From: Pseudomonadota bacterium | Lineage (GTDB): Bacteria; Pseudomonadota; Gammaproteobacteria; Burkholderiales; Burkholderiaceae_F | Direction of reading: 5' to 3' | Length of the DNA: 64,000 nucleotides | Assembly (NCBI GenBank): GCA_021825945.1 | Contig: JAKAFN010000001.1 | Span: 248,001 to 312,000, forward strand | Part shown: positions 24,637-33,179 of the stretch, piece after piece | Numbering within the stretch: position 1 is the stretch's first letter | Layout: the number at the start of each line of letters is the position of its first letter | Position numbers and translations under genes: made by a program | Notes under the pieces: generated by a model | What the model saw: only the letters and a program-made list of their open reading frames with translations | The model's database searches: none | Told to the model about the DNA's origin: nothing

Positions 24637-25332
24637 TCAGCCGTGTCGGGCCTGCGCCGCTTCCACTTCCCGCTTCATGGCGGTGATCGTGGTTTTGTAG
24701 TCTTTCGATCCGAAGATCGCAGAGCCCGCGACGAACGTGTCCGCGCCGGCCGCGGCGATCGTGCCGATGTTGTCGACCTTCACCCCGCCGTCGATTTCCA
24801 GCAGGATGGTCTTGCCGGTTTGCTCCTTCCATGCATCGATCCGGGCACGTGCCGCCTTGAGTTTGTGGAGCGTCTCGGGGATGAAGCTCTGGCCGCCGAA
24901 TCCGGGGTTGACCGACATGAGTAGCACCACGTCGAGCTTGTCCATTACATGCGTCATGTAGTCGAGCGGCGTCGCCGGATTGAAGACCAGCCCGGCTTGG
25001 CAGCCATGGTCGCGGATCATCGCCAGCGTGCGGTCGACGTGCCGGGAGGCTTCCGGGTGGAACGTAATGATGTTGGCGCCCGCTTTCGCGAACATCGGCA
25101 CCAGCGAATCGACCGGCTCCACCATCAGGTGGACGTCGATGGGAGCCTGGATGTGCGGGCGAATCGCTTCGCAGACCAGGGGGCCGATGGTCAGGTTGGG
25201 GACGTAGTGGTTGTCCATGACGTCGAAATGGATCCATTCCGCGCCCGCATCGACGACGGCACGCACCTCTTCTCCGAGGCGGGAGAAATCGGCAGACAGG
25301 ATGGAGGGGGCGATACGGAAGGGAGTGCTCAT
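24637..25332 (-). CDS. rpe: Ribulose-phosphate 3-epimerase
   Basis: Rpe interconverts ribulose 5-phosphate and xylulose 5-phosphate in the pentose phosphate and Calvin cycles. The 231-residue TIM barrel starts with [18 protein letters not shown] and has [37 protein letters not shown] and EIDGGVK, all standard metal-binding and catalytic segments. It is the first gene of the rpe-gph-trpE series. Nothing unusual is seen. Confidence 0.97.
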   Translation of the reverse strand: MSTPFRIAPSILSADFSRLGEEVRAVVDAGAEWIHFDVMDNHYVPNLTIGPLVCEAIRPHIQAPIDVHLMVEPVDSLVPMFAKAGANIITFHPEASRHVDRTLAMIRDHGCQAGLVFNPATPLDYMTHVMDKLDVVLLMSVNPGFGGQSFIPETLHKLKAARARIDAWKEQTGKTILLEIDGGVKVDNIGTIAAAGADTFVAGSAIFGSKDYKTTITAMKREVEAAQARHG

Positions 25333-25422
25333 GGGGAACGACCTCTCGGAGGTGCGAATGACTGGAAACCCGTGATTGTAGGGGATTCGCCGTGGGCCAT
25401 CCCCGTTTTCCGCGTGGCGGGA

Positions 25423-26250
25423 TCAGCGACCTTGCCCGGCATCCTGCATCAAGCGCTCGACCGTCGCGAGGGGAATCATCCCCGGCGCGCGTCGGCCGTC
25501 GGCGAAGAGGATCGTGGGAGTGCCCGTGATCTTCAATTTGTGTCCGAGCGCCAGGTTCCGCTCGAGGGGGGCGTTGCAGGATGGCGGCGCCGGCGGCAGG
25601 CGTTCGCCTTGCACCATGACCGCATCCCATGCCCGTGCGCGGTCGGCCGAACACCATACCGCCCGCGCCTTGGCGTAGGAGTCACCCGGATCATTGCGAT
25701 CGCGCGACAGGATCGGATACAGGAAGGTATAGATCGTGACGTTCTTCAGGCCGGCGATCTCGCGCTCGAAGTGCTTGCAGTACGGGCAGTTGGGATCTTC
25801 GAATTCCACCAGCAGTCGCGACCCGCTGCCGCGGACGGTCTTGATCGCGTCTGCCAGCGGCAGCGCCCGGATGTCCACGCGCTGGACGGCCTCCTCGCGG
25901 GGAGTCGTGAGATCCTGCGCCTCCCGCCCTTGGAGGTCGAACGCCCGCCCGACGAGCAGGTAGTCGACGCGGGCGTCGACATAGACGACATCCATGTCAT
26001 CAACGACCTCGTACAGCCCGAACGGCATCCGACACACCGAGTGGACCGTGCCGCCGATGCGTTGCTCGACGCGGGCGCGAATCGATCCGGCAAGCGCGGG
26101 GGGAACCGGCGCGACGGCCCGCCCGGCCACCGTCTGCGGGCAGTCCGAGAGGGCCGGGGGCGATGTCGCCGCCATCGTGGCGGTGCTGCAGCCGGCCAGG
26201 AGTAGCGCGAGTGCGCTGACGATATGGGAAATCCATTGACGACGAAGCAC
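25423..26250 (-). CDS. dsbC: DsbC-like thiol:disulfide interchange protein, possible lipoprotein
   Basis: DsbC rearranges wrong disulfides in the periplasm. The protein has an N-terminal dimerisation region (IGGTVHSVCRMPFGLYEVVDDMDVVYVDARVDYLLVGRAFDL, cited in parts) and a thioredoxin domain with active site NCPYCKHF. CPYC replaces the classical CGYC. The GTG at 26250 has GGAG at proper spacing and puts a short signal sequence in place; an ATG at 26313 overlapping the previous gene's stop is the alternative but lacks a ribosome-binding site. The signal contains LLLAGC, a good lipobox, so the protein could be lipid-anchored. The cis-proline loop GTPTILFADG is present. Confidence 0.86.
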   Translation of the reverse strand: MLRRQWISHIVSALALLLAGCSTATMAATSPPALSDCPQTVAGRAVAPVPPALAGSIRARVEQRIGGTVHSVCRMPFGLYEVVDDMDVVYVDARVDYLLVGRAFDLQGREAQDLTTPREEAVQRVDIRALPLADAIKTVRGSGSRLLVEFEDPNCPYCKHFEREIAGLKNVTIYTFLYPILSRDRNDPGDSYAKARAVWCSADRARAWDAVMVQGERLPPAPPSCNAPLERNLALGHKLKITGTPTILFADGRRAPGMIPLATVERLMQDAGQGR

Positions 26251-26309
26251 GATCAGCTCCAGCAGGAAGAAAACGATTCCGGTTCGACGGGGACGGGCGT
26301 CAAAGACGG

Positions 26310-27590
26310 TCATCCCATGGCGTGGCGCACGAGCGCATTCTTGATCGGCGGCAGGGAGTCGATCAGGGACAACCCGGCGTTGCGCAGGCGGCGGGCCGTC
26401 GTGTCCGGTGCCGCGAAGAGGGTGGCGAGTGCGCCGACCGCGCCGCGCATGACCGCGATCGGCTCGGCGCGCGCGCGTTCATAGCGGCGCAGCAGTACGA
26501 GGTCGCCGATGCTGCGCCAGGATTCTCGCGTATCGAGGCGACGCAGCAGATCCGCGACGTCCTGGAGGCCGAGGTTCAGTCCTTGGCCTGCTAACGGGTG
26601 CACGACATGGGCAGCGTCGCCCATCAGTGCCAGCCCGGGCCGTACCAGCCGATCGACGATCAGCCGCCGCAGCGGGAAGGCGTGTCGGTCGCCGAGGGTT
26701 TCCAGAGCGCCGAGGATGCCAGCGCTGCGTTGCGCAACCCGCTCTTGGAATTCCGGCAGCGGCAGGGATGTCAGTTGCGGTGCGAGTGCATCCGGCGCCG
26801 ACCAGACCAAGGAGACATGGTTTCCCGGCAGCGGCAGCAGCGCAACGATGCCTTCGTCGGGTGTGAACCATTGATAGGCGATGCCGTCATGCGGGTGCTC
26901 GCAGGCGAAATTGGCCACGAACGCCGTATGGCCATACGGCGTTCCGTGGGCGCTGATGCCGGCGGCGGCGCGGACCGGGGAATGCTTTCCGTCCGCTCCG
27001 ATCAGAAGGTCGCATTCTATCTGCGTGGCGGCGCCGTCCTCTCCGTCCGCCAACTCGATCCGCGTCGTTCCACCGCCATCGAAGGTCGCGGCGCGGAACG
27101 AGAGCGGAACGTGCTCGATCCCCGGCGTCATCGCGCAGCCCAGCCATAGCGCGCGCAACAGGGTGCTTTCTTCGCCGATCGTCGCGAGGCGCTCGGTGCA
27201 GGACGCATAGGCGTCAAAGCGCAGGTGCCCGCCCGCATCCCCGGCCACCTGCATGCGGGATACCGGGCAAAGGCGTGTCGGATCGATCTGGGCCCAGACC
27301 TTGCAATCCGTTAGCAGCCGCCGCGACCCTTCCGAGATCGCATAGATGCGGGGGTCGAATCGGGCCGGCAGGCCACCGCCGATCGGGCCGGGGACATCTT
27401 CTCCGGCCTCGAAAAAGCGCGGGGTCGGACCGATCAGGCGGACGCGCAGACCGCGCTGCGCGCAGCCCAGGGCGGCGGCGAGCCCTACGACTCCGGTCCC
27501 GACCACGGCCACCCTTTCCGGACGGACGGCATCGCCTCGCCGTTCCCGACGGGGGGAGGCTGGTGGCGCGGAGTGGGCGGGTACCGACAT
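26310..27590 (-). CDS. UbiH/UbiF-family FAD-dependent ubiquinone-biosynthesis hydroxylase
   Basis: This family hydroxylates the ring of ubiquinone precursors. The protein has about 426 residues: an FAD-binding Rossmann motif (VAVVGTGVVGLAAALGCAQRG), a GADGKHSPVR motif, and the second FAD motif LALMGDAAHVVHPLAGQGLNLGLQDV. The exact member (UbiH, UbiI, UbiF or related) cannot be told by eye. The frame is open to 27680; the ATG at 27590 was chosen because the product still has about 25 residues before the Rossmann fold, and an ATG at 27641 is possible. Its stop region overlaps the longer dsbC frame. Confidence 0.88.
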   Translation of the reverse strand: MSVPAHSAPPASPRRERRGDAVRPERVAVVGTGVVGLAAALGCAQRGLRVRLIGPTPRFFEAGEDVPGPIGGGLPARFDPRIYAISEGSRRLLTDCKVWAQIDPTRLCPVSRMQVAGDAGGHLRFDAYASCTERLATIGEESTLLRALWLGCAMTPGIEHVPLSFRAATFDGGGTTRIELADGEDGAATQIECDLLIGADGKHSPVRAAAGISAHGTPYGHTAFVANFACEHPHDGIAYQWFTPDEGIVALLPLPGNHVSLVWSAPDALAPQLTSLPLPEFQERVAQRSAGILGALETLGDRHAFPLRRLIVDRLVRPGLALMGDAAHVVHPLAGQGLNLGLQDVADLLRRLDTRESWRSIGDLVLLRRYERARAEPIAVMRGAVGALATLFAAPDTTARRLRNAGLSLIDSLPPIKNALVRHAMG

Positions 27591-27666
27591 GTTCGCTCGT
27601 ATTTGCTTGGGATCTGCCTGGGGCGGCGGCGCCTTGCGCATCGGCAAGGGAAATGGGAGATCGACC

Positions 27667-27674
27667 ATTATAAT
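27667..27674. promoter_or_regulatory. AT-rich divergent -10-like element between the UbiH-type gene and nadA
   Basis: ATTATAAT contains TATAAT on the plus strand (27669-27674) and on the minus strand (27672-27667), in a G+C-rich setting between two divergent genes. On the plus strand it is only 12 bases before the nadA ATG, which would give a very short or no leader. No -35 match was found. Confidence 0.3.
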
Positions 27675-27686
27675 TAACACCTTCCC

Positions 27687-28763
27687 ATGGACGACCTTCG
27701 ACCCGATTCCTCATTGCCGCCCCCTTCGGCGGCCCGGAGCGCGCGCATCCGCGAGGCGTTGCGCGCGCTCGACGCCGTGCTCGTCGCGCATTACTACGTC
27801 GACGGTGCGGTGCAGGACCTTGCGGATGCGACCGGCGGTTGCGTCGGAGATTCCCTGGAAATGGCTCGGTTCGGGCGCGACCATCCCGCCCGGACGCTCA
27901 TCGTCGCGGGCGTGCGCTTCATGGGGGAGACCGCGAAGATCCTGAGCCCCGACAAGCGGGTGCTGATGCCGGCCGTCGAGGCGACCTGTTCCCTCGATCT
28001 GGGCTGTCCGATCGATCGGTTCGACGCCTTTTGCAACCAGCATCCGGACCGGGTCGTGGTGGTGTACGCAAATACCAGTGCGGCGGTCAAGGCCCGTGCC
28101 GATTGGGTGGCGACGTCGAGCTCGGGGCTCGATATCGTGCGCCACCTCCACGAACAGGGGAAGAAGATTCTCTGGGCGCCGGACATCCATCTCGGCCAAT
28201 ACCTGCAGGAACAGACCGGCGCGGATATGTTGCTGTGGAATGCCAGCTGCATCGTCCATGACGAGTTCAAGGCGGTGGAACTGGAGGCGATGCGCAAGGA
28301 GCATCCCCGGGCCAAGGTGCTCGTCCATCCCGAATCTCCGGCCGCCGTCGTTGCGCAGGCCGACGTCGTCGGCTCGACCACCCAGTTGCTGCGCGCCGCC
28401 GAGGTCCTGGGGGCACCGGAATACATCGTTGCAACGGATAACGGCATTCTGCACAAGATGCGGCAGGCGCAGCCCGGCAAGATGTTTTTCGCGGCACCGA
28501 CCGCGGGCCGCGGCGCAACCTGCAAGAGCTGCGCGCACTGCCCCTGGATGGCGATGAACGAAGTCGATCGGCTGGCGGACATGCTCGATGCCGCCGTGCG
28601 GGGCGATCGCTCCCAGGAAATCGATGTCGATCGGCCGTTGGCGGCCCGCGCACTGGTTCCGATCGAGCGCATGCTGGCGTTCGCGGCGGCGCGCAAGGCA
28701 GCAGGAACCTCGGCGCCGGCACCATTCCTTCAGGCGGGTTCCCAAGACATGGGGCCTGCGTGA
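27687..28763 (+). CDS. nadA: Quinolinate synthase
   Basis: NadA condenses iminoaspartate with dihydroxyacetone phosphate to make quinolinate for NAD. The 358-residue protein is of the long type. Its [4Fe-4S] ligands are visible in [19 protein letters not shown] and [22 protein letters not shown] and [10 protein letters not shown] are also family hallmarks. The stop overlaps the nadC GTG start (GTGA). nadB is not in the window. Confidence 0.97.
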   Translation: MDDLRPDSSLPPPSAARSARIREALRALDAVLVAHYYVDGAVQDLADATGGCVGDSLEMARFGRDHPARTLIVAGVRFMGETAKILSPDKRVLMPAVEATCSLDLGCPIDRFDAFCNQHPDRVVVVYANTSAAVKARADWVATSSSGLDIVRHLHEQGKKILWAPDIHLGQYLQEQTGADMLLWNASCIVHDEFKAVELEAMRKEHPRAKVLVHPESPAAVVAQADVVGSTTQLLRAAEVLGAPEYIVATDNGILHKMRQAQPGKMFFAAPTAGRGATCKSCAHCPWMAMNEVDRLADMLDAAVRGDRSQEIDVDRPLAARALVPIERMLAFAAARKAAGTSAPAPFLQAGSQDMGPA

Positions 28764-29656
28764 CGTCTGCGCGCTGGCGGTTTGCCGATCCGGAGCAGAT
28801 CCCGGTGCTCGAGGCGGCCGTGGCAGCCAATGTGGCGGCTGCCTTGGCCGAGGACGTCGGGCCCGGCGATTGCACGGCGGAGCTGTTGCCGGCTTCGGCC
28901 GTGGTCGAGGCCCGTCTGCTGGTTCGCGAGCCGGCGGTCTTGTGTGGCATTCCCTGGGCGGAGGCGGTGTTCGGTCGTCTCGAGCCTCGGGTAACGATCG
29001 AATGGGCATACGACGAGGGCGCGCAGATGGCCGCGGATTCGGTGGTCTGCCGGCTGCACGGTCCGGCGCGCGCAATCCTGACCGGTGAGCGTTCGGCAAT
29101 CGACTTTCTGCAAACCCTGTCGTCGGTCGCCACCGCGACGCGCCGCTACGTCGATGCGGTTGCCGAGGTGCCGGGGAGTCAAGCGCACATCCTCGATACG
29201 CGCAAAACGATTCCCGGCCTGCGCGTGGCGCAGAAGTACGCCGTGCGGGTCGGCGGGGGCGTCAACCATCGCATGGGACTCTACGATGCGATCCTGATCA
29301 AGGAGAACCACATTGCCGCGGCGGGGGGCGTAGCCCCCGCGCTGCGGGCGGCTGCGGGACGGGGCGTGCCGGTACAGATCGAAGTCGAGACGCTGGCGCA
29401 GTTGCGGGAAGCGCTGGCAGCCGGTGCGCGGTCGATTCTGCTCGACAACTTCCTGCCGGAGACCATGCGGGAGGCCGTGGCGCTGGCACGCGCCTTTGCC
29501 CGGGATGCCGGGACCGAGCGGGCGGCGCTGGAGGCTTCGGGCGGCGTACGACTGGAAACCGTGCGCGCGATCGCGGCGACGGGCGTGGACCGAATCTCGA
29601 TCGGAAGTCTTACCAAGGACGTGCGCGCGATCGATTTTTCGTTGCGGGTGGCATAG
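28760..29656 (+). CDS. nadC: Nicotinate-nucleotide pyrophosphorylase (quinolinate phosphoribosyltransferase)
   Basis: NadC turns quinolinate into nicotinate mononucleotide. The 298-residue protein has the typical N-terminal segment ([16 protein letters not shown]), the substrate-binding [39 protein letters not shown] and the C-terminal [20 protein letters not shown]. It starts with GTG overlapping the nadA stop, so the two are coupled. A strong hairpin repeat follows the gene and may end transcription. Confidence 0.97.
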   Translation: MTSARWRFADPEQIPVLEAAVAANVAAALAEDVGPGDCTAELLPASAVVEARLLVREPAVLCGIPWAEAVFGRLEPRVTIEWAYDEGAQMAADSVVCRLHGPARAILTGERSAIDFLQTLSSVATATRRYVDAVAEVPGSQAHILDTRKTIPGLRVAQKYAVRVGGGVNHRMGLYDAILIKENHIAAAGGVAPALRAAAGRGVPVQIEVETLAQLREALAAGARSILLDNFLPETMREAVALARAFARDAGTERAALEASGGVRLETVRAIAATGVDRISIGSLTKDVRAIDFSLRVA

Positions 29657-29694
29657 GGTTTTCGCGGTGGGGCCGTGGCGCCGTTGGGCGCGCG

Positions 29695-29733
29695 CCCTCT
29701 CCCGCGGAGGCGGGAGAGGGCCGGGGGTGCGGG
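29695..29733. repeat. Dispersed palindromic repeat, copy 2 (nadC/DUF1641 junction, possible bidirectional terminator)
   Basis: CCCTCTCCCGC-GGAG-GCGGGAGAGGG forms an almost perfect hairpin, followed by CCGGGGGTGCGGG, in the short space between two converging genes. It is the same repeat type as at 10222-10258 and 57345-57382. There is no U-tract, but such hairpins can slow or end transcription. Confidence 0.75.
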
Positions 29734-29735
29734 TT

Positions 29736-30488
29736 TCAGCCCTTGTTTCCCTGTTGCAGGTTCGCCGACGTCAGCGATACGAACCGCAACGCACGCAGCG
29801 TATCGGGATTGCCGACAACATGGAGTAGCCCGAACAGCCCGCCCGAAGGTGCCGGTTCCCGGGCTACCGCAGCCTTCGCTGCGCAGGCCGCCTCGGCGAG
29901 ATCGATCAGCCCGTTCTGCACTTCCTCGCGTCCCAGCACGTCGATCAGGCGCAAGAACCCCTCATTGCGAGCCAGTTTGTCGACGAGGGCGGCGAGTTGC
30001 GTGGCCACGAGCGCGAGCCGGTTGACGATGTCGTCCGACAGCGAATCCTCCATCGAGCCCACGAGCCGGGCCAGACCGGCGAGGCGATCCAGGTCGCCGC
30101 TTTCGACCATCCGGGTGATCGTCGGCAGCGCCCGCATGATCCCGCTGCGGTTGATCCGGTCCAGCAGATCCAGGCCGCCCGCCGCGGCGCCCGACAGGCG
30201 TCCGACGATGTCGTCGGACAGGCTGTCCTCGGCGGCGCCGATCAGGCGGGCGAGATCGGCGACACGCTGCAGGTCGCCGCTTTGGACCAGCGCCGAGACG
30301 GTCGGAAGGGCATCCCATACGCCGCTGCGGTTGGCCCGGTCCAGGGCGTCGAGGCCGTTGCCGACCGTCGCCGACAGGCGTGTGACGGTGTCGTCCGTCA
30401 GCGCATCGCGAGCACCCGCAAGCAGGCGCTCCAGTTCCCCCGTCACCACCGCGTTCGCGGCGGCCGGGTCCGTTTGTCCCTGGCTCAT
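29736..30488 (-). CDS. DUF1641-type protein with a tandem 60-residue duplication
   Basis: Helical DUF1641 proteins occur next to SQR-like flavoproteins and formate dehydrogenases; their function is not established. In this 250-residue protein, residues 31-90 and 91-150 are near copies of each other (NRSGVWDALPTVSALVQSGD versus NRSGIMRALPTITRMVESGD) with exactly 60-residue spacing. A third, diverged copy begins at 151 (SDDIVNRLALVATQLAALVDKLARNEGF). No signal peptide or membrane helix is clear. It starts nine bases after the SQR-like gene on the same strand, so the two probably act together. Confidence 0.85.
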   Translation of the reverse strand: MSQGQTDPAAANAVVTGELERLLAGARDALTDDTVTRLSATVGNGLDALDRANRSGVWDALPTVSALVQSGDLQRVADLARLIGAAEDSLSDDIVGRLSGAAAGGLDLLDRINRSGIMRALPTITRMVESGDLDRLAGLARLVGSMEDSLSDDIVNRLALVATQLAALVDKLARNEGFLRLIDVLGREEVQNGLIDLAEAACAAKAAVAREPAPSGGLFGLLHVVGNPDTLRALRFVSLTSANLQQGNKG

Positions 30489-30497
30489 GGCGGCTCC

Positions 30498-31631
30498 CTA
30501 CAAAAGTCCGCGGGCGCTGGCCCAGTACAACTGGTTGTAGGCCATCTTGAACCAATGGATGGACCTGGTCGGCGGCTTCGGATCCGGGGGCGTCGTGTAG
30601 TTGAACATCGCGTAGGTGGCCTTGTCCTTGCCCGCCTCGATGAAGCAGAACACCTTGCCGTCGTAGTCGCGTACCGGTGAGCCGATCTTCACGATCGCAG
30701 CGAGGTTTTCCGCCAGAGCCTCGGCTTCGAAGTGGGCGGTCGATCCCGCCTTGCTGATCGGCAGATTGGTGGTGTCGCCGAGGGCGAACGCATTTTCGCG
30801 TCCCTCGATGTTGAGCCGGTTGCGGTTCACCGGGATCCAGCCGCCTTTGCCGAGGTTGTTCTTTTCGATTACTTCCATCCCTTTGTGGCCGGGAACCGCC
30901 ACCAGGAGATCGAACGGTGTCTCGGCCCCTTCGATGCTTCGGATCACCTTCTTTTCGCCGTCGACCTCTTTCATGTTGAACAGCGTTTCGCTGGTGATGC
31001 CGCGCTGGTCGAACTCGCCTTGCATCCATTTCCCGACCGGCTCCAGGCTGTGCAGGCGGCCGATCGGGTAGGTGTAATGGATCGATACCTTGTCGCCAAG
31101 GCCGCGATCGCGGAAAAAATCGTAGAGGGTGAAGGTGAGTTCGGGCGGGATCATCGGGCATTTGTGCGGCACGCCGGCCGAAATCACGATGCGCCCGCCG
31201 CGGAAGGCGTTGATCGTCTTCCAGAATTTGAGCGCGGCTTCTTCCGTGTAGACGTTGATCGAATGCTCGGCCAAGCCCGGAATTTCCTCCGGCACCGCGC
31301 GCGAACCGGTGGCGATGGCGATGAGGTCGTAATCGAAGCTGCGGCCGCTTTTCGTCTTCACCCGGTTCTTGTCGAGATCGAACTCTTCCACGGGGTCGAC
31401 GTGGAACTCGATCCCCGGTTCGAGCAGGCTTGCCTGATCCCGATAGAGTTCGTCGGCGGAGGCGCGTCCCAGCGCGACGTAGAGCAACCCGGGTTGATAC
31501 ATGTGCCGGTCGGATGCGGAGAGCATCGTGAGGCGCACCTTCTTGGTCTTGATCTCGTGCGACAGTCGCCGGGCCAGGTTGTTGGCCAGGATCGTGCCGC
31601 CCATGCCGCCGCCTACGATCAAAATTTTCAT
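30498..31631 (-). CDS. Sulfide:quinone oxidoreductase-like flavoprotein
   Basis: SQR-family enzymes oxidise sulfide to polysulfide and reduce quinone at the inner face of the membrane. The 377-residue protein has an FAD-binding start (ILIVGGGMGGTILANNLAR), YDLIAIATGSR and FALGDTTNLPISKAGSTAHFEAEAL. Only two cysteines exist, C158 (VPHKCPMIPPE) and C329 (GKVFCFIEAG); classical SQRs have three, the first often being dispensable in some types. The C-terminal segment (PTRSIHWFKMAYNQLYW) could be the membrane-binding amphipathic part. GGAGGAG precedes the ATG. A flavoprotein passing sulfur to the adjacent TusA and DsrE-like proteins is the likely role, by inference. Confidence 0.85.
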   Translation of the reverse strand: MKILIVGGGMGGTILANNLARRLSHEIKTKKVRLTMLSASDRHMYQPGLLYVALGRASADELYRDQASLLEPGIEFHVDPVEEFDLDKNRVKTKSGRSFDYDLIAIATGSRAVPEEIPGLAEHSINVYTEEAALKFWKTINAFRGGRIVISAGVPHKCPMIPPELTFTLYDFFRDRGLGDKVSIHYTYPIGRLHSLEPVGKWMQGEFDQRGITSETLFNMKEVDGEKKVIRSIEGAETPFDLLVAVPGHKGMEVIEKNNLGKGGWIPVNRNRLNIEGRENAFALGDTTNLPISKAGSTAHFEAEALAENLAAIVKIGSPVRDYDGKVFCFIEAGKDKATYAMFNYTTPPDPKPPTRSIHWFKMAYNQLYWASARGLL

Positions 31632-31659
31632 TTTTTCGTCTCCTCCCTTTTTGTTCCGA

Positions 31660-31890
31660 TCATTTCATCTTGCGGACCACGACATGCCACACCCCGGACT
31701 CCTGAGATGTGGAAACCATTTCGTGGCCGACTTTGCGGATCCATTCGGGGATGTCTGCCGAGGACCCCTCGTCCGACGAGAGTACCTCGAGTTCATCCCC
31801 GATTTCTGCAAGCTTCATCCCGGCGATCAGTTCCATCAGCGGCCCAGGGCAGAACGTCCCCCGCGCGTCGATCGTATGTCGCGTCCCCAT
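31660..31890 (-). CDS. TusA-family sulfur carrier protein (second copy)
   Basis: The 76-residue protein has the CPxP motif with Cys14 (IDARGTFCPGPLMELIAGM) and the usual SSDEGSSADIPEWIRKVGHEM segment. It differs from the TusA at 4942-5166 (CPMP there, CPGP here), which suggests a separate partner. It lies 28 bases before the SQR-like gene and 26 bases after the DsrE-like gene on the same strand. A role in taking sulfur from the SQR-like enzyme is inferred from the neighbourhood. Confidence 0.9.
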   Translation of the reverse strand: MGTRHTIDARGTFCPGPLMELIAGMKLAEIGDELEVLSSDEGSSADIPEWIRKVGHEMVSTSQESGVWHVVVRKMK

Positions 31891-31916
31891 TGCACGGCTC
31901 CTTCTTTTTTTCGAAC

Positions 31917-32309
31917 TCAAAACGTTAGCATCTGCCCGCCCGCGCTGTCGGTCAAGAACTTCGTCAGGCCCAGGGGTGATGCTAGGAATCCATCCAGATC
32001 CGCGGTCTTGACGCCGAGCACGTCCATCGCCATCGAGCACGGATGCACCTTGGCGTCACCGAGGTCGATGGCGTTTTCAAACAGTTCTTTGAACGGCGGG
32101 ATCTTCTTGCCGGCCATGATCTGGCCGAAGCTTCCTTCCGGAGGCGGGAGGGAGCGCGTGTCGCGCAGGAAGAACTGCAGCGAATTCATGGACAGCAGGA
32201 CGGTGATGGCGGTCCCGCTCACCGCGCCGACCGATGCAACCATTGCGGCCATCTGCAGGCGTTCGATGCTGCCGCTGACGACCAGAATGCTGAGTTTGGA
32301 GGAACTCAT
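31917..32309 (-). CDS. DsrE/DsrF-like small sulfur-relay protein
   Basis: This 130-residue protein has the short DsrE-type fold (KLSILVVSGSIERLQMAAMVAS) and one conserved cysteine in KVHPCSMAMDVLGV, typical of the DsrE/DsrF-like family near TusA. It is the first gene of the second sulfur cluster. AGGGA lies upstream of the ATG. Its exact subgroup (DsrE2B/DsrE3-like or peroxiredoxin-family label) cannot be fixed without alignment. Confidence 0.85.
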   Translation of the reverse strand: MSSSKLSILVVSGSIERLQMAAMVASVGAVSGTAITVLLSMNSLQFFLRDTRSLPPPEGSFGQIMAGKKIPPFKELFENAIDLGDAKVHPCSMAMDVLGVKTADLDGFLASPLGLTKFLTDSAGGQMLTF

Positions 32310-32409
32310 CGGGTATCGTTTCCCTTCTCTTTCGTGACGTTGTCGGCGGCGAGGTGCGCCGCAAGGACCATCGCGACGATTCTCGACCCCCCTATTCTGA
32401 GGAAACCAT

Positions 32410-32427
32410 CCCCTAGTCGGGTAGGGG
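32410..32427. promoter_or_regulatory. Perfect inverted repeat between ung and the second sulfur cluster
   Basis: CCCCTA-GTCGGG-TAGGGG is an exact 6-6-6 palindrome in the 128-base divergent gap. It includes CTACCCG on the minus strand, the same core as in the dsrA control region, and could be the operator of the SQR-like cluster. The repeat is seen; the role is inferred. Confidence 0.4.
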
Positions 32428-32437
32428 GAGTCCCGCT

Positions 32438-33175
32438 ATGCTTTCCCGTACGCAGATGAATTTTGCCCCCACTCTTCGCGCTCCGGCGCGGGCCCATTTC
32501 GATACGATCCCGACGAGCTGGCGCATGCTGCTCCGCGAGCCGCTCGTCGACGAGGCGACGGGTCGCCTCGTCGCGTTTCTCGACGCGCGGATCGCCGCCG
32601 GAGCGCGCATCTATCCGCCGCGCCCCTTTGCAGCACTGGAGCATTGCGAGCCCGCCGACATCCGGGTCGTGATTCTCGGGCAGGATCCCTACCACGGCCC
32701 CGGCCAAGCCCACGGACTGGCATTTTCCGTCCCCGACGGCGTGCGGCCGCCGCCCAGCCTGCGCAACATTTTTCGCGAGCTCCAGCGCGACGGGTTCTGC
32801 ACGCAGATCCCGTCCGCAGGCGATCTCTCATCCTGGCTGCGGCAGGGCGTGCTGTTGTGGAACGCCGTGCTGACGGTGGAGGAGGGGCGGGCAAACAGCC
32901 ACGCCGGAACGGGGTGGGAGGCGATCACGGACGCGTTGCTCGACACCGTGGCGCGCGATCCGTCGCCCAAAGTTTTCTTGCTATGGGGCGCGCATGCCCA
33001 GGCGCGTCGCGGCCGGATCGACGCCGCGGCCGGCGGCCGGCACTGCATCCTGACCGCCAATCACCCGTCGCCCTTGTCCGCGCGACGGCCGCCGGCGCCC
33101 TTCCTGGGCTGCGGACATTTTTCTCGCGCCAATGCGTTTCTCGTCGCGCAGGGGCGAGCGCCGGTGGCGTGGTGA
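32438..33175 (+). CDS. ung: Uracil-DNA glycosylase
   Basis: Ung removes uracil from DNA in base-excision repair. The 245-residue protein has the water-activating motif GQDPYHGPGQAHGLAFSV, SLRNIFREL, GVLLWNAVLTV and the uracil-binding NHPSPLSARRP. The ATG at 32438 has GGAG seven bases upstream; an in-frame ATG at 32456 is also possible. It ends four bases before the end of the convergent glycosidase-like gene. Confidence 0.97.
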   Translation: MLSRTQMNFAPTLRAPARAHFDTIPTSWRMLLREPLVDEATGRLVAFLDARIAAGARIYPPRPFAALEHCEPADIRVVILGQDPYHGPGQAHGLAFSVPDGVRPPPSLRNIFRELQRDGFCTQIPSAGDLSSWLRQGVLLWNAVLTVEEGRANSHAGTGWEAITDALLDTVARDPSPKVFLLWGAHAQARRGRIDAAAGGRHCILTANHPSPLSARRPPAPFLGCGHFSRANAFLVAQGRAPVAW

Positions 33176-33179
33176 TTCT

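Noticed and set aside
27669..27674. A firm nadA promoter based on TATAAT
   Set aside because: It is only 12 bases from the start codon and has no -35 element; it was listed with low confidence.
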